A stretch of 27,942 nt of DNA from Branchiostoma floridae (taxonomy: Eukaryota > Chordata > Leptocardii > Amphioxiformes > Branchiostomatidae), in assembly GCF_000003815.2 (NCBI RefSeq), contig NW_023365843.1, positions 1 to 27,942 of the forward strand. Direction: 5' to 3'. Shown here piece by piece: positions 11,801-24,814 of this stretch. The position numbers were made by a program, and so were the translations under genes. The notes beneath the pieces are model-generated. The model made no database searches, was not told the DNA's origin, and saw only the letters and a program-made list of their open reading frames with translations. The stretch's first letter is position 1, and each line of letters begins with the position of its first letter.

Positions 11801-12655
11801 CTAAGCAACCTTTCCAACCATACCAAGCTTTCCAGGCCGGAACTTAATGCTCAAGGTACAGTCGCGTCATTAAGTCACCCCCTTACCCGCTGCCGTGACA
11901 GGCGGTGCTTAGAAAAGGTCTTAGCGGTTGTGCCTAAACAGAGCCCGTATGCTCAAGAATATCTCGAGAAGGAAGTATCCCAACATTTTGCGGTTTTCAC
12001 CCTTCGATTCCTTGCTAAGCAACCTTTCCAACCATACCAAGCTTTTCAGGCCGGAACTTAATGCCCAAGCTACAGTCGCGTCATTAAGTCACCCCCTTAC
12101 CCGCTGCCGTGACAGGCGGTGCTTAGAAAAGGTCTTAGCGGTTGTGCCTAAACAGAGCCCGTATGCTCAAGAATATCTCGAGAAGGAAGTATCCCAACAT
12201 TTTGCGGTTTGCACCCTTCGATTCCTTGCTAAGCAACCTTTCCAACCATACCAAGCTTTCCAGGCCGGAACTTAATGCCCAAGGTACAGTCGCGTCATTA
12301 AGTCACCCCCTTACCCGCTGCCGTGACAGGCGGTGCTTAGAAAAGGTCTTAGCGGTTGTGCCTAAACAGAGCCCGTATGCTCAAGAATATCTCGAGAAGG
12401 AAGTATCCCAACATTTTGCGGTTTGCACCCTTCGATTTCTTGCTAAGCAACCTTTCCAACCATACTAAGCTTTCCAGGCCGGAACTTAATGCCCAAGCTA
12501 CAATCGCGTCATTAAGTCACCCCCTTACCCGCTGCCGTGACAGGCGGTGCTTAGAAAAGGTCTTAGCGGTTGTGCCTAAACAGAGCCCGTATGCTCAAGA
12601 ATATCTCGAGAAGGAAGTATCCCAACATTTTGCGGTTTGCACCCTTCGATTCCTT

Positions 12656-13331
12656 GCTAAGCAACCTTTCCAACCATACCAAGCTTTTCAGGCCGGAACT
12701 TAATGCCCAAGGTACAGTCGCGTCATTAAGTCACCCCATTACCCGCTGCCGTGACAGGCGGTGCTTAGAAAAGGTCTTAGCGGTTGTGCCTAAACAGAGC
12801 CCGTATGCTCAAGAATATCTCGAGAAGGAAGTATCCCAACATTTTGCGGTTTTCACCCTTCGATTCCTTGTTAAGCAACCTTTCCAACCATACCAAGCTT
12901 TCCAGGCCGGAACTTAATGCCCAAGCTACAGTCGCGTCATTAAGTCACCCCCTTACCCGCTGCCGTAACAGGCGGTGCTTAGAAAAGGTCTTAGCGGTTG
13001 TGCCTAAACAGAGCCCGTATGCTCAAGAATATCTCGAGAAGGAAGTATGCCAACATTTTGCGGTTTGCACCCTTCGATTTCTTGCTAAGCAACCTTTCCA
13101 ACCATACCAAGCTTTCCAGGCCGGAACTTAATGCCCAAGGTACAGTCGCGTCATTAAGTCACCCCCTTACCCGCTGCCGTGACAGGCGGTGCTTAGAAAA
13201 GGTCTTAGCGGTTGTGCCTAAACAGAGCCCGTATGCTCAAGAATATCTCGAGAAGGAAGTATCCCAACATTTTGCGGTTTGCATCCTTCGATTCCTTGCT
13301 AAGCAACCTTTCCAACCATACTAAGCTGTCC
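12656..13331. repeat. Multi-unit segment, second copy of the 21-unit-spaced duplication
   Basis: This partner of 8,162-8,837 shares CCCATTA, TTTTCACCC and the rare CTTGTTAAG (near 12,871) in the same order. It differs by GTGACA to GTAACA (near 12,967), by GATTTCTTG in place of GATTCCTTG (near 13,080), and by TTTGCATCC rather than TTTTCATCC. These mark divergence after duplication or patchy conversion. Confidence 0.78.
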
Positions 13332-13711
13332 AGGCCGGAACTTAATGCCCAAGCTACAGTCGCGTCATTAAGTCACCCCCTTACCCGCTGCCGTGACAGG
13401 CGGTGCTTAGAAAAGGTCTTAGCGGTTGTGCCTAAACAGAGCCCGTATGCTCAAGAATATCTCGAGAAGGAAGTATCCCAACATTTTGCGGTTTGCACCC
13501 TTCGATTCCTTGCTAAGCAACCTTTCCAACCATACCAAGCTTTCCAGGCCGGAACTTAATGCCCAAGGTACAGTCGCGTCATTAAGTCACCCCCTTACCC
13601 GCTGCCGTGACAGGCGGTGCTTAGAAAAGGTCTTAGCGGTTGTGCCTAAACAGAGCCCGTATGCTCAAGAATATCTCGAGAAGGAAGTATCCCAACATTT
13701 TGCGGTTTGCA

Positions 13712-13715
13712 CCCC
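13712..13715. other. Single-base insertion in a C run
   Basis: GCACCCTTCG reads GCACCCCTTCG here. This is one of two extra bases within about 50 bp (see 13,763), so this is the only unit in the window with two length changes. It is compatible with sequencing error or with a genuinely mutated copy. Confidence 0.85.
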
Positions 13716-13762
13716 TTCGATTCCTTGCTAAGCAACCTTTCCAACCATACCAAGCTTTCCAG

Positions 13763-13763
13763 T
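13763..13763. other. Single-base T insertion outside a homopolymer
   Basis: CCAGGCCGG becomes CCAGTGCCGG. It is the only one of the five insertions that does not lengthen an existing run, and so is more likely than the others to be real. Confidence 0.8.
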
Positions 13764-13920
13764 GCCGGAACTTAATGCCCAAGCTACAGTCGCGTCATTA
13801 AGTCACCCCCTTACCCGCTGCCGTGACAGGCGGTGCTTAGAAAAGGTCTTAGCGGTTGTGCCTAAACAGAGCCCGTATGCTCAAGAATATCTCGAGAAGG
13901 AAGTATCCCAACATTTTGCG

Positions 13921-15420
13921 GTTTGCACCCTTCGATTTCTTGCTAAGCAACCTTTCCAACCATACTAAGCTTTCCAGGCCGGAACTTAATGCCCAAGCTA
14001 CAATCGCGTCATTAAGTCACCCCCTTACCCGCTGCCGTGACAGGCGGTGCTTAGAAAAGGTCTTAGCGGTTGTGCCTAAACAGAGCCCGTATGCTCAAGA
14101 ATATCTCGAGAAGGAAGTATCCCAACATTTTGCGGTTTGCACCTTTCGATTCCTTGCTAAGCAACCTTTCCAACCATACCAAGCTTTTCAGGCCGGAACT
14201 TAATGCCCAAGGTACAGTCGCGTCATTAAGTCACCCCATTACCCGCTGCCGTGACAGGCGGTGCTTAGAAAAGGTCTTAGCGGTTGTGCCTAAACAGAGC
14301 CCGTATGCTCAAGAATATCTCGAGAAGGAAGTATCCCAACATTTTGCGGTTTGCACCCTTCGATTCCTTGCTAAGCAACCTTTCCAACCATACCAAGCTT
14401 TTCAGGCCGGAACTTAATGCCCAAGCTACAGTCGCGTCATTAAGTCACCCCCTTACCCGCTGCCGTGACAGGCGGTGCTTAGAAAAGGTCTTAGCGGTTG
14501 TGCCTAAACAGAGCCCGTATGCTCAAGAATATCTCGAGAAGGAAGTATCCCAACATTTTGCGGTTTGCACCCTTCGATTCCTTGCTAAGCAACCTTTCCA
14601 ACCATACCAAGCTTTCCAGGCCGGAACTTAATGCCCAAGGTACAGTCGCGTCATTAAGTCACCCCCTTACCCGCTGCCGTGACAGGCGGTGCTTAGAAAA
14701 GGTCTTAGCGGTTGTGCCTAAACAGAGCCCGTATGCTCAAGAATATCTCGAGAAGGAAGTATCCCAACATTTTGCGGTTTTCATCCTTCGATTCCTTGCT
14801 AAGCAACCTTTCCAACCATACTAAGCTGTCCAGGCCGGAACTTAATGCCCAAGCTACAGTCGCGTCATTAAGTCACCCCCTTACCCGCTGCCGTGACAGG
14901 CGGTGCTTAGAAAAGGTCTTAGCGGTTGTGCCTAAACAGAGCCCGTATGCTCAAGAATATCTCGAGAAGGAAGTATCCCAACATTTTGCGGTTTGCACCC
15001 TTCGATTCCTTGCTAAGCAACCTTTCCAACCATACCAAGCTTTCCAGGCCGGAACTTAATGCTCAAGGTACAGTCGCGTCATTAAGTCACCCCCTTACCC
15101 GCTGCCGTGACAGGCGGTGCTTAGAAAAGGTCTTAGCGGTTGTGCCTAAACAGAGCCCGTATGCTCAAGAATATCTCGAGAAGGAAGTATGCCAACATTT
15201 TGCGGTTTGCACCCTTCGATTCCTTGCTAAGCAACCTTTCCAACCATACCAAGCTTTCCAGGCCGGAACTTAATGCCCAAGGTACAGTCGCGTCATTAAG
15301 TCACCCCCTTACCCGCTGCCGTGACAGGCGGTGCTTAGAAAAGGTCTTAGCGGTTGTGCCTAAACAGAGCCCGTATGCTCAAGAATATCTCGAGAAGGAA
15401 GTATCCCAACATTTTGCGGT
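13921..15420. repeat. Seven-unit block, second copy of the tandem duplication
   Basis: It begins with the same rare GATTTCTTG and CTACAATCGCG unit as the preceding block. CTACAATCGCG was noticed only in these two units. The block continues with CCCATTA, later the CATCC/CTGTCC class near 14,776-14,831, and then GCTCAAGG near 15,060. Differences from the first block include CACCTTTCG near 14,143 and loss of the CTTGTTAAG change, so some sites have been overwritten since duplication. The right limit is approximate. Confidence 0.75.
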
Positions 15421-17802
15421 TTGCACCCTTCGATTCCTTGCTAAGCAACCTTTCCAACCATACCAAGCTTTCCTGGCCGGAACTTAATGCCCAAGCTACA
15501 GTCGCGTCATTAAGTCACCCCCCTACCCGCTGCCGTGACAGGCGGTGCTTAGAAAAGGTCTTAGCGGTTGTGCCTAAACAGAGCCCGTATGCTCAAGAAT
15601 ATCTCGAGAAGGAAGTATCCCAACATTTTGCGGTTTGCACCTTTCGATTCCTTGCTAAGCAACCTTTCCAACCATACCAAGCTTTTCAGGCCGGAACTTA
15701 ATGCCCAAGGTACAGTCGCGTCATTAAGTCACCCCCTTACCCGCTGCCGTGACAGGCGGTGCTTAGAAAAGGTCTTAGCGGTTGTGCCTAAACAGAGCCC
15801 GTATGCTCAAGAATATCTCGAGAAGGAAGTATCCCAACATTTTGCGGTTTGCACCCTTCGATTCCTTGCTAAGCAACCTTTCCAACCATACCAAGCTTTC
15901 CAGGCCGGAACTTAATGCCCAAGGTACAGTCGCGTCATTAAGTCACCCCATTACCCGCTGCCGTGACAGGCGGTGCTTAGAAAAGGTCTTAGCGGTTGTG
16001 CCTAAACAGAGCCCGTATGCTCAAGAATATCTCGAGAAGGAAGTATCCCAACATTTTGCGGTTTGCACCCTTCGATTCCTTGCTAAGCAACCTTTCCAAC
16101 CATACCAAGCTTTCCAGGCCGGAACTTAATGCCCAAGGTACAGTCGCGTCATTAAGTCACCCCCTTACCCGCTGCCGTGACAGGCGGTGCTTAGAAAAGG
16201 TCTTAGCGGTTGTGCCTAAACAGAGCCCGTATGCTCAAGAATATCTCGAGAAGGAAGTATCCCAACATTTTGCGGTTTGCACCCTTCGATTCCTTGCTAA
16301 GCAACCTTTCCAACCATACCAAGCTTTTCAGGCCGGAACTTAATGCCCAAGGTACAGTCGCGTCATTAAGTCACCCCCTTACCCGCTGCCGTGACAGGCG
16401 GTGCTTAGAAAAGGTCTTAGCGGTTGTGCCTAAACAGAGCCCGTATGCTCAAGAATATCTCGAGAAGGAAGTATCCCAACATTTTGCGGTTTGCACCCTT
16501 CGATTCCTTGCTAAGCAACCTTTCCAACCATACCAAGCTTTCCAGGCCGGAACTTAATGCCCAAGCTACAGTCGCGTCATTAAGTCACCCCCTTACCCGC
16601 TGCCGTGACAGGCGGTGCTTAGAAAAGGTCTTAGCGGTTGTGCCTAAACAGAGCCCGTATGCTCAAGAATATCTCGAGAAGGAAGTATCCCAACATTTTG
16701 CGGTTTGCACCCTTCGATTCCTTGCTAAGCAACCTTTCCAACCATACCAAGCTTTTCAGGCCGGAACTTAATGCCCAAGCTACAGTCGCGTCATTAAGTC
16801 ACCCCCTTACCCGCTGCCGTGACAGGCGGTGCTTAGAAAAGGTCTTAGCGGTTGTGCCTAAACAGAGCCCGTATGCTCAAGAATATCTCGAGAAGGAAGT
16901 ATCCCAACATTTTGCGGTTTGCACCCTTCGATTCCTTGCTAAGCAACCTTTCCAACCATACCAAGCTTTTCAGGCCGGAACTTAATGCCCAAGCTACAGT
17001 CGCGTCATTAAGTCAGCCCCTTACCCGCTGCCGTGACAGGCGGTGCTTAGAAAAGGTCTTAGCGGTTGTGCCTAAACAGAGCCCGTATGCTCAAGAATAT
17101 CTCGAGAAGGAAGTATGCCAACATTTTGCGGTTTGCACCCTTCGATTCCTTGCTAAGCAACCTTTCCAACCATACCAAGCTTTCCAGGCCGGAACTTAAT
17201 GCCCAAGGTACAGTCGCGTCATTAAGTCACCCCCTTACCCGCTGCCGTGACAGGCGGTGCTTAGAAAAGGTCTTAGCGGTTGTGCCTAAACAGAGCCCGT
17301 ATGCTCAAGAATATCTCGAGAAGGAAGTATCCCAACATTTTGCGGTTTGCACCCTTCGATTCCTTGCTAAGCAACCTTTCCAACCATACCAAGCTTTCCA
17401 GGCCGGAACTTAATGCCCAAGCTACAGTCGCGTCATTAAGTCACCCCCTTACCCGCTGCCGTGACAGGCGGTGCTTAGAAAAGGTCTTAGCGGTTGTGCC
17501 TAAACAGAGCCCGTATGCTCAAGAATATCTCGAGAAGGAAGTATCCCAACATTTTGCGGTTTGCACCCTTCGATTCCTTGCTAAGCAACCTTTCCAACCA
17601 TACCAAGCTTTCCAGGCCGGAACTTAATGCCCAAGCTACAGTCGCGTCATTAAGTCACCCCCTTACCCGCTGCCGTGACAGGCGGTGCTTAGAAAAGGTC
17701 TTAGCGGTTGTGCCTAAACAGAGCCCGTATGCTCAAGAATATCTCGAGAAGGAAGTATCCCAACATTTTGCGGTTTTCATCCTTCGATTCCTTGCTAAGC
17801 AA

Positions 17803-17805
17803 CCC
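17803..17805. other. Single-base insertion in a C run
   Basis: GCAACCTTTCC reads GCAACCCTTTCC, in a copy of the CATCC/CTGTCC class. Confidence 0.85.
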
Positions 17806-20800
17806 TTTCCAACCATACTAAGCTGTCCAGGCCGGAACTTAATGCCCAAGCTACAGTCGCGTCATTAAGTCACCCCCTTACCCGCTGCCGTGACAGGCGG
17901 TGCTTAGAAAAGGTCTTAGCGGTTGTGCCTAAACAGAGCCCGTATGCTCAAGAATATCTCGAGAAGGAAGTATGCCAACATTTTGCGGTTTGCACCCTTC
18001 GATTCCTTGCTAAGCAACCTTTCCAGCCATACCAAGCTTTCCAGGCCGGAACTTAATGCCCAAGGTACAGTCGCGTCATTAAGTCACCCCCTTACCCGCT
18101 GCCGTGACAGGCGGTGCTTAGAAAAGGTCTTAGCGGTTGTGCCTAAACAGAGCCCGTATGCTCAAGAATATCTCGAGAAGGAAGTATCCCAACATTTTGC
18201 GGTTTGCACCCTTCGATTCCTTGCTAAGCAACCTTTCCAACCATACCAAGCTTTCCAGGCCGGAACTTAATGCCCAAGCTACAGTCGCGTCATTAAGTCA
18301 CCCCCTTACCCGCTGCCGTGACAGGCGGTGCTTAGAAAAGGTCTTAGCGGTTGTGCCTAAACAGAGCCCGTATGCTCAAGAATATCTCGAGAAGGAAGTA
18401 TCCCAACATTTTGCGGTTTGCACCCTTCGATTCCTTGCTAAGCAACCTTTCCAACCATACCAAGCTTTCCAGGCCGGAACTTAATGCCCAAGCTACAGTC
18501 GCGTCATTAAGTCACCCCCTTACCCGCTGCCGTGACAGGCGGTGCTTAGAAAAGGTCTTAGCGGTTGTGCCTAAACAGAGCCCGTATGCTCAAGAATATC
18601 TCGAGAAGGAAGTATCCCAACATTTTGCGGTTTGCACCCTTCGATTCCTTGCTAAGCAACCTTTCCAACCATACCAAGCTGTCCAGGCCGGAACTTAATG
18701 CCCAAGCTACAGTCGCGTCATTAAGTCACCCCCTTACCCGCTGCCGTGACAGGCGGTGCTTAGAAAAGGTCTTAGCGGTTGTGCCTAAACAGAGCCCGTA
18801 TGCTCAAGAATATCTCGAGAAGGAAGTATCCCAACATTTTGCGGTTTGCACCCTTCGATTCCTTGCTAAGCAACCTTTCCAACCATACCAAGCTTTCCAG
18901 GCCGGAACTTAATGCCCAAGGTACAGTCGCGTCATTAAGTCACCCCCTTACCCGCTGCCGTGACAGGCGGTGCTTAGAAAAGGTCTTAGCGGTTGTGCCT
19001 AAACAGAGCCCGTATGCTCAAGAATATCTCGAGAAGGAAGTATCCCAACATTTTGCGGTTTTCACCCTTCGATTCCTTGCTAAGCAACCTTTCCAACCAT
19101 ACCAAGCTTTCCAGGCCGGAACTTAATGCCCAAGCTACAGTCGCGTCATTAAGTCACCCCCTTACCCGCTGCCGTGACAGGCGGTGCTTAGAAAAGGTCT
19201 TAGCGGTTGTGCCTAAACAGAGCCCGTATGCTCAAGAATATCTCGAGAAGGAAGTATCCCAACATTTTGCGGTTTGCACCTTTCGATTCCTTGCTAAGCA
19301 ACCTTTCCAACCATACCAAGCTTTTCAGGCCGGAACTTAATGCCCAAGGTACAGTCGCGTCATTAAGTCACCCCATTACCCGCTGCCGTGACAGGCGGTG
19401 CTTAGAAAAGGTCTTAGCGGTTGTGCCTAAACAGAGCCCGTATGCTCAAGAATATCTCGAGAAGGAAGTATGCCAACATTTTGCGGTTTGCACCCTTCGA
19501 TTCCTTGCTAAGCAACCTTTCCAACCATACCAAGCTTTCCAGGCCGGAACTTAATGCCCAAGCTACAGTCGCGTCATTAAGTCACCCCCTTACCCGCTGC
19601 CGTGACAGGCGGTGCTTAGAAAAGGTCTTAGCGGTTGTGCCTAAACAGAGCCCGTATGCTCAAGAATATCTCGAGAAGGAAGTATGCCAACATTTTGCGG
19701 TTTGCACCCTTCGATTCCTTGCTAAGCAACCTTTCCAGCCATACCAAGCTTTCCAGGCCGGAACTTAATGCCCAAGGTACAGTCGCGTCATTAAGTCACC
19801 CCCTTACCCGCTGCCGTGACAGGCGGTGCTTAGAAAAGGTCTTAGCGGTTGTGCCTAAACAGAGCCCGTATGCTCAAGAATATCTCGAGAAGGAAGTATC
19901 CCAACATTTTGCGGTTTGCACCCTTCGATTCCTTGCTAAGCAACCTTTCCAACCATACCAAGCTTTCCAGGCCGGAACTTAATGCTCAAGGTACAGTCGC
20001 GTCATTAAGTCACCCCCTTACCCGCTGCCGTGACAGGCGGTGCTTAGAAAAGGTCTTAGCGGTTGTGCCTAAACAGAGCCCGTATGCTCAAGAATATCTC
20101 GAGAAGGAAGTATCCCAACATTTTGCGGTTTTCACCCTTCGATTCCTTGCTAAGCAACCTTTCCAACCATACCAAGCTTTTCAGGCCGGAACTTAATGCC
20201 CAAGCTACAGTCGCGTCATTAAGTCACCCCCTTACCCGCTGCCGTGACAGGCGGTGCTTAGAAAAGGTCTTAGCGGTTGTGCCTAAACAGAGCCCGTATG
20301 CTCAAGAATATCTCGAGAAGGAAGTATCCCAACATTTTGCGGTTTGCACCCTTCGATTCCTTGCTAAGCAACCTTTCCAACCATACCAAGCTTTTCAGGC
20401 CGGAACTTAATGCCCAAGCTACAGTCGCGTCATTAAGTCACCCCCTTACCCGCTGCCGTGACAGGCGGTGCTTAGAAAAGGTCTTAGCGGTTGTGCCTAA
20501 ACAGAGCCCGTATGCTCAAGAATATCTCGAGAAGGAAGTATGCCAACATTTTGCGGTTTGCACCCTTCGATTCCTTGCTAAGCAACCTTTCCAACCATAC
20601 CAAGCTTTCCAGGCCGGAACTTAATGCCCAAGCTACAGTCGCGTCATTAAGTCACCCCCTTACCCGCTGCCGTGACAGGCGGTGCTTAGAAAAGGTCTTA
20701 GCGGTTGTGCCTAAACAGAGCCCGTATGCTCAAGAATATCTCGAGAAGGAAGTATCCCAACATTTTGCGGTTTGCACCCTTCGATTCCTTGCTAAGCAAC

Positions 20801-23800
20801 CTTTCCAACCATACCAAGCTTTTCAGGCCGGAACTTAATGCCCAAGGTACAGTCGCGTCATTAAGTCACCCCCTTACCCGCTGCCGTGACAGGCGGTGCT
20901 TAGAAAAGGTCTTAGCGGTTGTGCCTAAACAGAGCCCGTATGCTCAAGAATATCTCGAGAAGGAAGTATCCCAACATTTTGCGGTTTGCACCCTTCGATT
21001 CCTTGCTAAGCAACCTTTCCAACCATACCAAGCTTTTCAGGCCGGAACTTAATGCCCAAGCTACAGTCGCGTCATTAAGTCACCCCCTTACCCGCTGCCG
21101 TGACAGGCGGTGCTTAGAAAAGGTCTTAGCGGTTGTGCCTAAACAGAGCCCGTATGCTCAAGAATATCTCGAGAAGGAAGTATCCCAACATTTTGCGGTT
21201 TGCACCCTTCGATTCCTTGCTAAGCAACCTTTCCAACCATACCAAGCTTTTCAGGCCGGAACTTAATGCCCAAGCTACAGTCGCGTCATTAAGTCACCCC
21301 CTTACCCGCTGCCGTGACAGGCGGTGCTTAGAAAAGGTCTTAGCGGTTGTGCCTAAACAGAGCCCGTATGCTCAAGAATATCTCGAGAAGGAAGTATCCC
21401 AACATTTTGCGGTTTGCATCCTTCGATTCCTTGCTAAGCAACCTTTCCAACCATACTAAGCTGTCCATGCCGGAACTTAATGCCCAAGCTACAGTCGCGT
21501 CATTAAGTCACCCCCTTACCCGCTGCCGTGACAGGCGGTGCTTAGAAAAGGTCTTAGCGGTTGTGCCTAAACAGAGCCCGTATGCTCAAGAATATCTCGA
21601 GAAGGAAGTATCCCAACATTTTGCGGTTTGCACCCTTCGATTCCTTGCTAAGCAACCTTTCCAACCATACCAAGCTTTCCAGGCCGGAACTTAATGCCCA
21701 AGGTACAGTCGCGTCATTAAGTCACCCCCTTACCCGCTGCCGTGACAGGCGGTGCTTAGAAAAGGTCTTAGCGGTTGTGCCTAAACAGAGCCCGTATGCT
21801 CAAGAATATCTCGAGAAGGAAGTATCCCAACATTTTGCGGTTTGCACCCTTCGATTCCTTGCTAAGCAACCTTTCCAACCATACCAAGCTTTCCAGGCCG
21901 GAACTTAATGCCCAAGCTACAGTCGCGTCATTAAGTCACCCCCTTACCCGCTGCCGTGACAGGCGGTGCTTAGAAAAGGTCTTAGCGGTTGTGCCTAAAC
22001 AGAGCCCGTATGCTCAAGAATATCTCGAGAAGGAAGTATCCCAACATTTTGCGGTTTGCACCCTTCGATTCCTTGCTAAGCAACCTTTCCAACCATACCA
22101 AGCTTTTCAGGCCGGAACTTAATGCCCAAGGTACAGTCGCGTCATTAAGTCACCCCATTACCCGCTGCCGTGACAGGCGGTGCTTAGAAAAGGTCTTAGC
22201 GGTTGTGCCTAAACAGAGCCCGTATGCTCAAGAATATCTCGAGAAGGAAGTATCCCAACATTTTGCGGTTTGCACCCTTCGATTCCTTGCTAAGCAACCT
22301 TTCCAACCATACTAAGCTTTTCAGGCCGGAACTTAATGCCCAAGCTACAGTCGCGTCATTAAGTCACCCCCTTACCCGCTGCCGTGACAGGCGGTGCTTA
22401 GAAAAGGTCTTAGCGGTTGTGCCTAAACAGAGCCCGTATGCTCAAGAATATCTCGAGAAGGAAGTATGCCAACATTTTGCGGTTTGCACCCTTCGATTCC
22501 TTGCTAAGCAACCTTTCCAACCATACCAAGCTTTCCAGGCCGGAACTTAATGCCCAAGGTACAGTCGCGTCATTAAGTCACCCCCTTACCCGCTGCCGTG
22601 ACAGGCGGTGCTTAGAAAAGGTCTTAGCGGTTGTGCCTAAACAGAGCCCGTATGCTCAAGAATATCTCGAGAAGGAAGTATCCCAACATTTTGCGGTTTG
22701 CACCCTTCGATTCCTTGCTAAGCAACCTTTCCAACCATACCAAGCTTTCCAGGCCGGAACTTAATGCCCAAGGTACAGTCGCGTCATTAAGTCACCCCCT
22801 TACCCGCTGCCGTGACAGGCGGTGCTTAGAAAAGGTCTTAGCGGTTGTGCCTAAACAGAGCCCGTATGCTCAAGAATATCTCGAGAAGGAAGTATCCCAA
22901 CATTTTGCGGTTTGCACCCTTCGATTCCTTGCTAAGCAACCTTTCCAACCATACCAAGCTTTCCAGGCCGGAACTTAATGCCCAAGGTACAGTCGCGTCA
23001 TTAAGTCACCCCCTTACCCGCTGCCGTGACAGGCGGTGCTTAGAAAAGGTCTTAGCGGTTGTGCCTAAACAGAGCCCGTATGCTCAAGAATATCTCGAGA
23101 AGGAAGTATCCCAACATTTTGCGGTTTGCACCCTTCGATTCCTTGCTAAGCAACCTTTCCAACCATACCAAGCTTTCCAGGCCGGAACTTAATGCCCAAG
23201 CTACAGTCGCGTCATTAAGTCACCCCCTTACCCGCTGCCGTGACAGGCGGTGCTTAGAAAAGGTCTTAGCGGTTGTGCCTAAACAGAGCCCGTATGCTCA
23301 AGAATATCTCGAGAAGGAAGTATCCCAACATTTTGCGGTTTGCACCCTTCGATTCCTTGCTAAGCAACCTTTCCAACCATACCAAGCTTTTCAGGCCGGA
23401 ACTTAATGCCCAAGGTACAGTCGCGTCATTAAGTCACCCCATTACCCGCTGCCGTGACAGGCGGTGCTTAGAAAAGGTCTTAGCGGTTGTGCCTAAACAG
23501 AGCCCGTATGCTCAAGAATATCTCGAGAAGGAAGTATCCCAACATTTTGCGGTTTGCACCCTTCGATTCCTTGCTAAGCAACCTTTCCAACCATACCAAG
23601 CTTTCCAGGCCGGAACTTAATGCCCAAGCTACAGTCGCGTCATTAAGTCACCCCCTTACCCGCTGCCGTGACAGGCGGTGCTTAGAAAAGGTCTTAGCGG
23701 TTGTGCCTAAACAGAGCCCGTATGCTCAAGAATATCTCGAGAAGGAAGTATCCCAACATTTTGCGGTTTGCACCTTTCGATTCCTTGCTAAGCAACCTTT

Positions 23801-24400
23801 CCAACCATACCAAGCTTTTCAGGCCGGAACTTAATGCTCAAGCTACAGTCGCGTCATTAAGTCACCCCCTTACCCGCTGCCGTGACAGGCGGTGCTTAGA
23901 AAAGGTCTTAGCGGTTGTGCCTAAACAGAGCCCGTATGCTCAAGAATATCTCGAGAAGGAAGTATCCCAACATTTTGCGGTTTGCACCCTTCGATTCCTT
24001 GCTAAGCAACCTTTCCAGCCATACCAAGCTTTCCAGGCCGGAACTTAATGCCCAAGGTACAGTCGCGTCATTAAGTCACCCCCTTACCCGCTGCCGTGAC
24101 AGGCGGTGCTTAGAAAAGGTCTTAGCGGTTGTGCCTAAACAGAGCCCGTATGCTCAAGAATATCTCGAGAAGGAAGTATCCCAACATTTTGCGGTTTGCA
24201 CCCTTCGATTCCTTGCTAAGCAACCTTTCCAACCATACCAAGCTTTCCAGGCCGGAACTTAATGCCCAAGGTACAGTCGCGTCATTAAGTCACCCCCTTA
24301 CCCGCTGCCGTGACAGGCGGTGCTTAGAAAAGGTCTTAGCGGTTGTGCCTAAACAGAGCCCGTATGCTCAAGAATATCTCGAGAAGGAAGTATCCCAACA

Positions 24401-24470
24401 TTTTGCAGTTTTCACCCTTAGATTCCTTGCTAAGCAACCTTTCCAACCATACTAAGCTTTCTAGGCCGGA
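24401..24470. repeat. Most divergent unit segment seen in the array
   Basis: Three changes that I noticed nowhere else fall within about 60 bp: GCGG to GCAG (24,407), TTCGATT to TTAGATT (24,420) and CCAGG to CTAGG (24,462). They lie on a background that already has TTTTCACCC and ACTAAGC. One of them removes the CG of the TTCGATTCC block. Confidence 0.75.
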
Positions 24471-24811
24471 ACTTAATGCCCAAGCTACAGTCGCGTCATT
24501 AAGTCACCCCCTTACCCGCTGCCGTGACAGGCGGTGCTTAGAAAAGGTCTTAGCGGTTGTGCCTAAACAGAGCCCGTATGCTCAAGAATATCTCGAGAAG
24601 GAAGTATCCCAACATTTTGCGGTTTGCACCCTTCGATTCCTTGCTAAGCAACCTTTCCAACCATACTAAGCTTTTCAGGCCGGAACTTAATGCCCAAGCT
24701 ACAGTCGCGTCATTAAGTCACCCCCTTACCCGCTGCCGTGACAGGCGGTGCTTAGAAAAGGTCTTAGCGGTTGTGCCTAAACAGAGCCCGTATGCTCAAG
24801 AATATCTCGAG

Positions 24812-24814
24812 AAA
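24812..24814. other. Single-base insertion in an A run
   Basis: CGAGAAGGAAG reads CGAGAAAGGAAG, immediately after the XhoI-type palindrome of that unit. Confidence 0.85.

Larger units (their letters stand above)
12421..13920. repeat. Seven-unit block, first copy of a tandem duplication
   Basis: The unit starting this block carries a private combination: GATTTCTTG, CATACTAAGCTTTCC and CTACAATCGCG. The same combination returns exactly 1,500 bp later, which is 7 x 214 plus the two single-base insertions lying between. The following units match in order at most diagnostic sites, including one CATCC/CTGTCC-class copy in each block at the same relative position. Confidence 0.82.
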
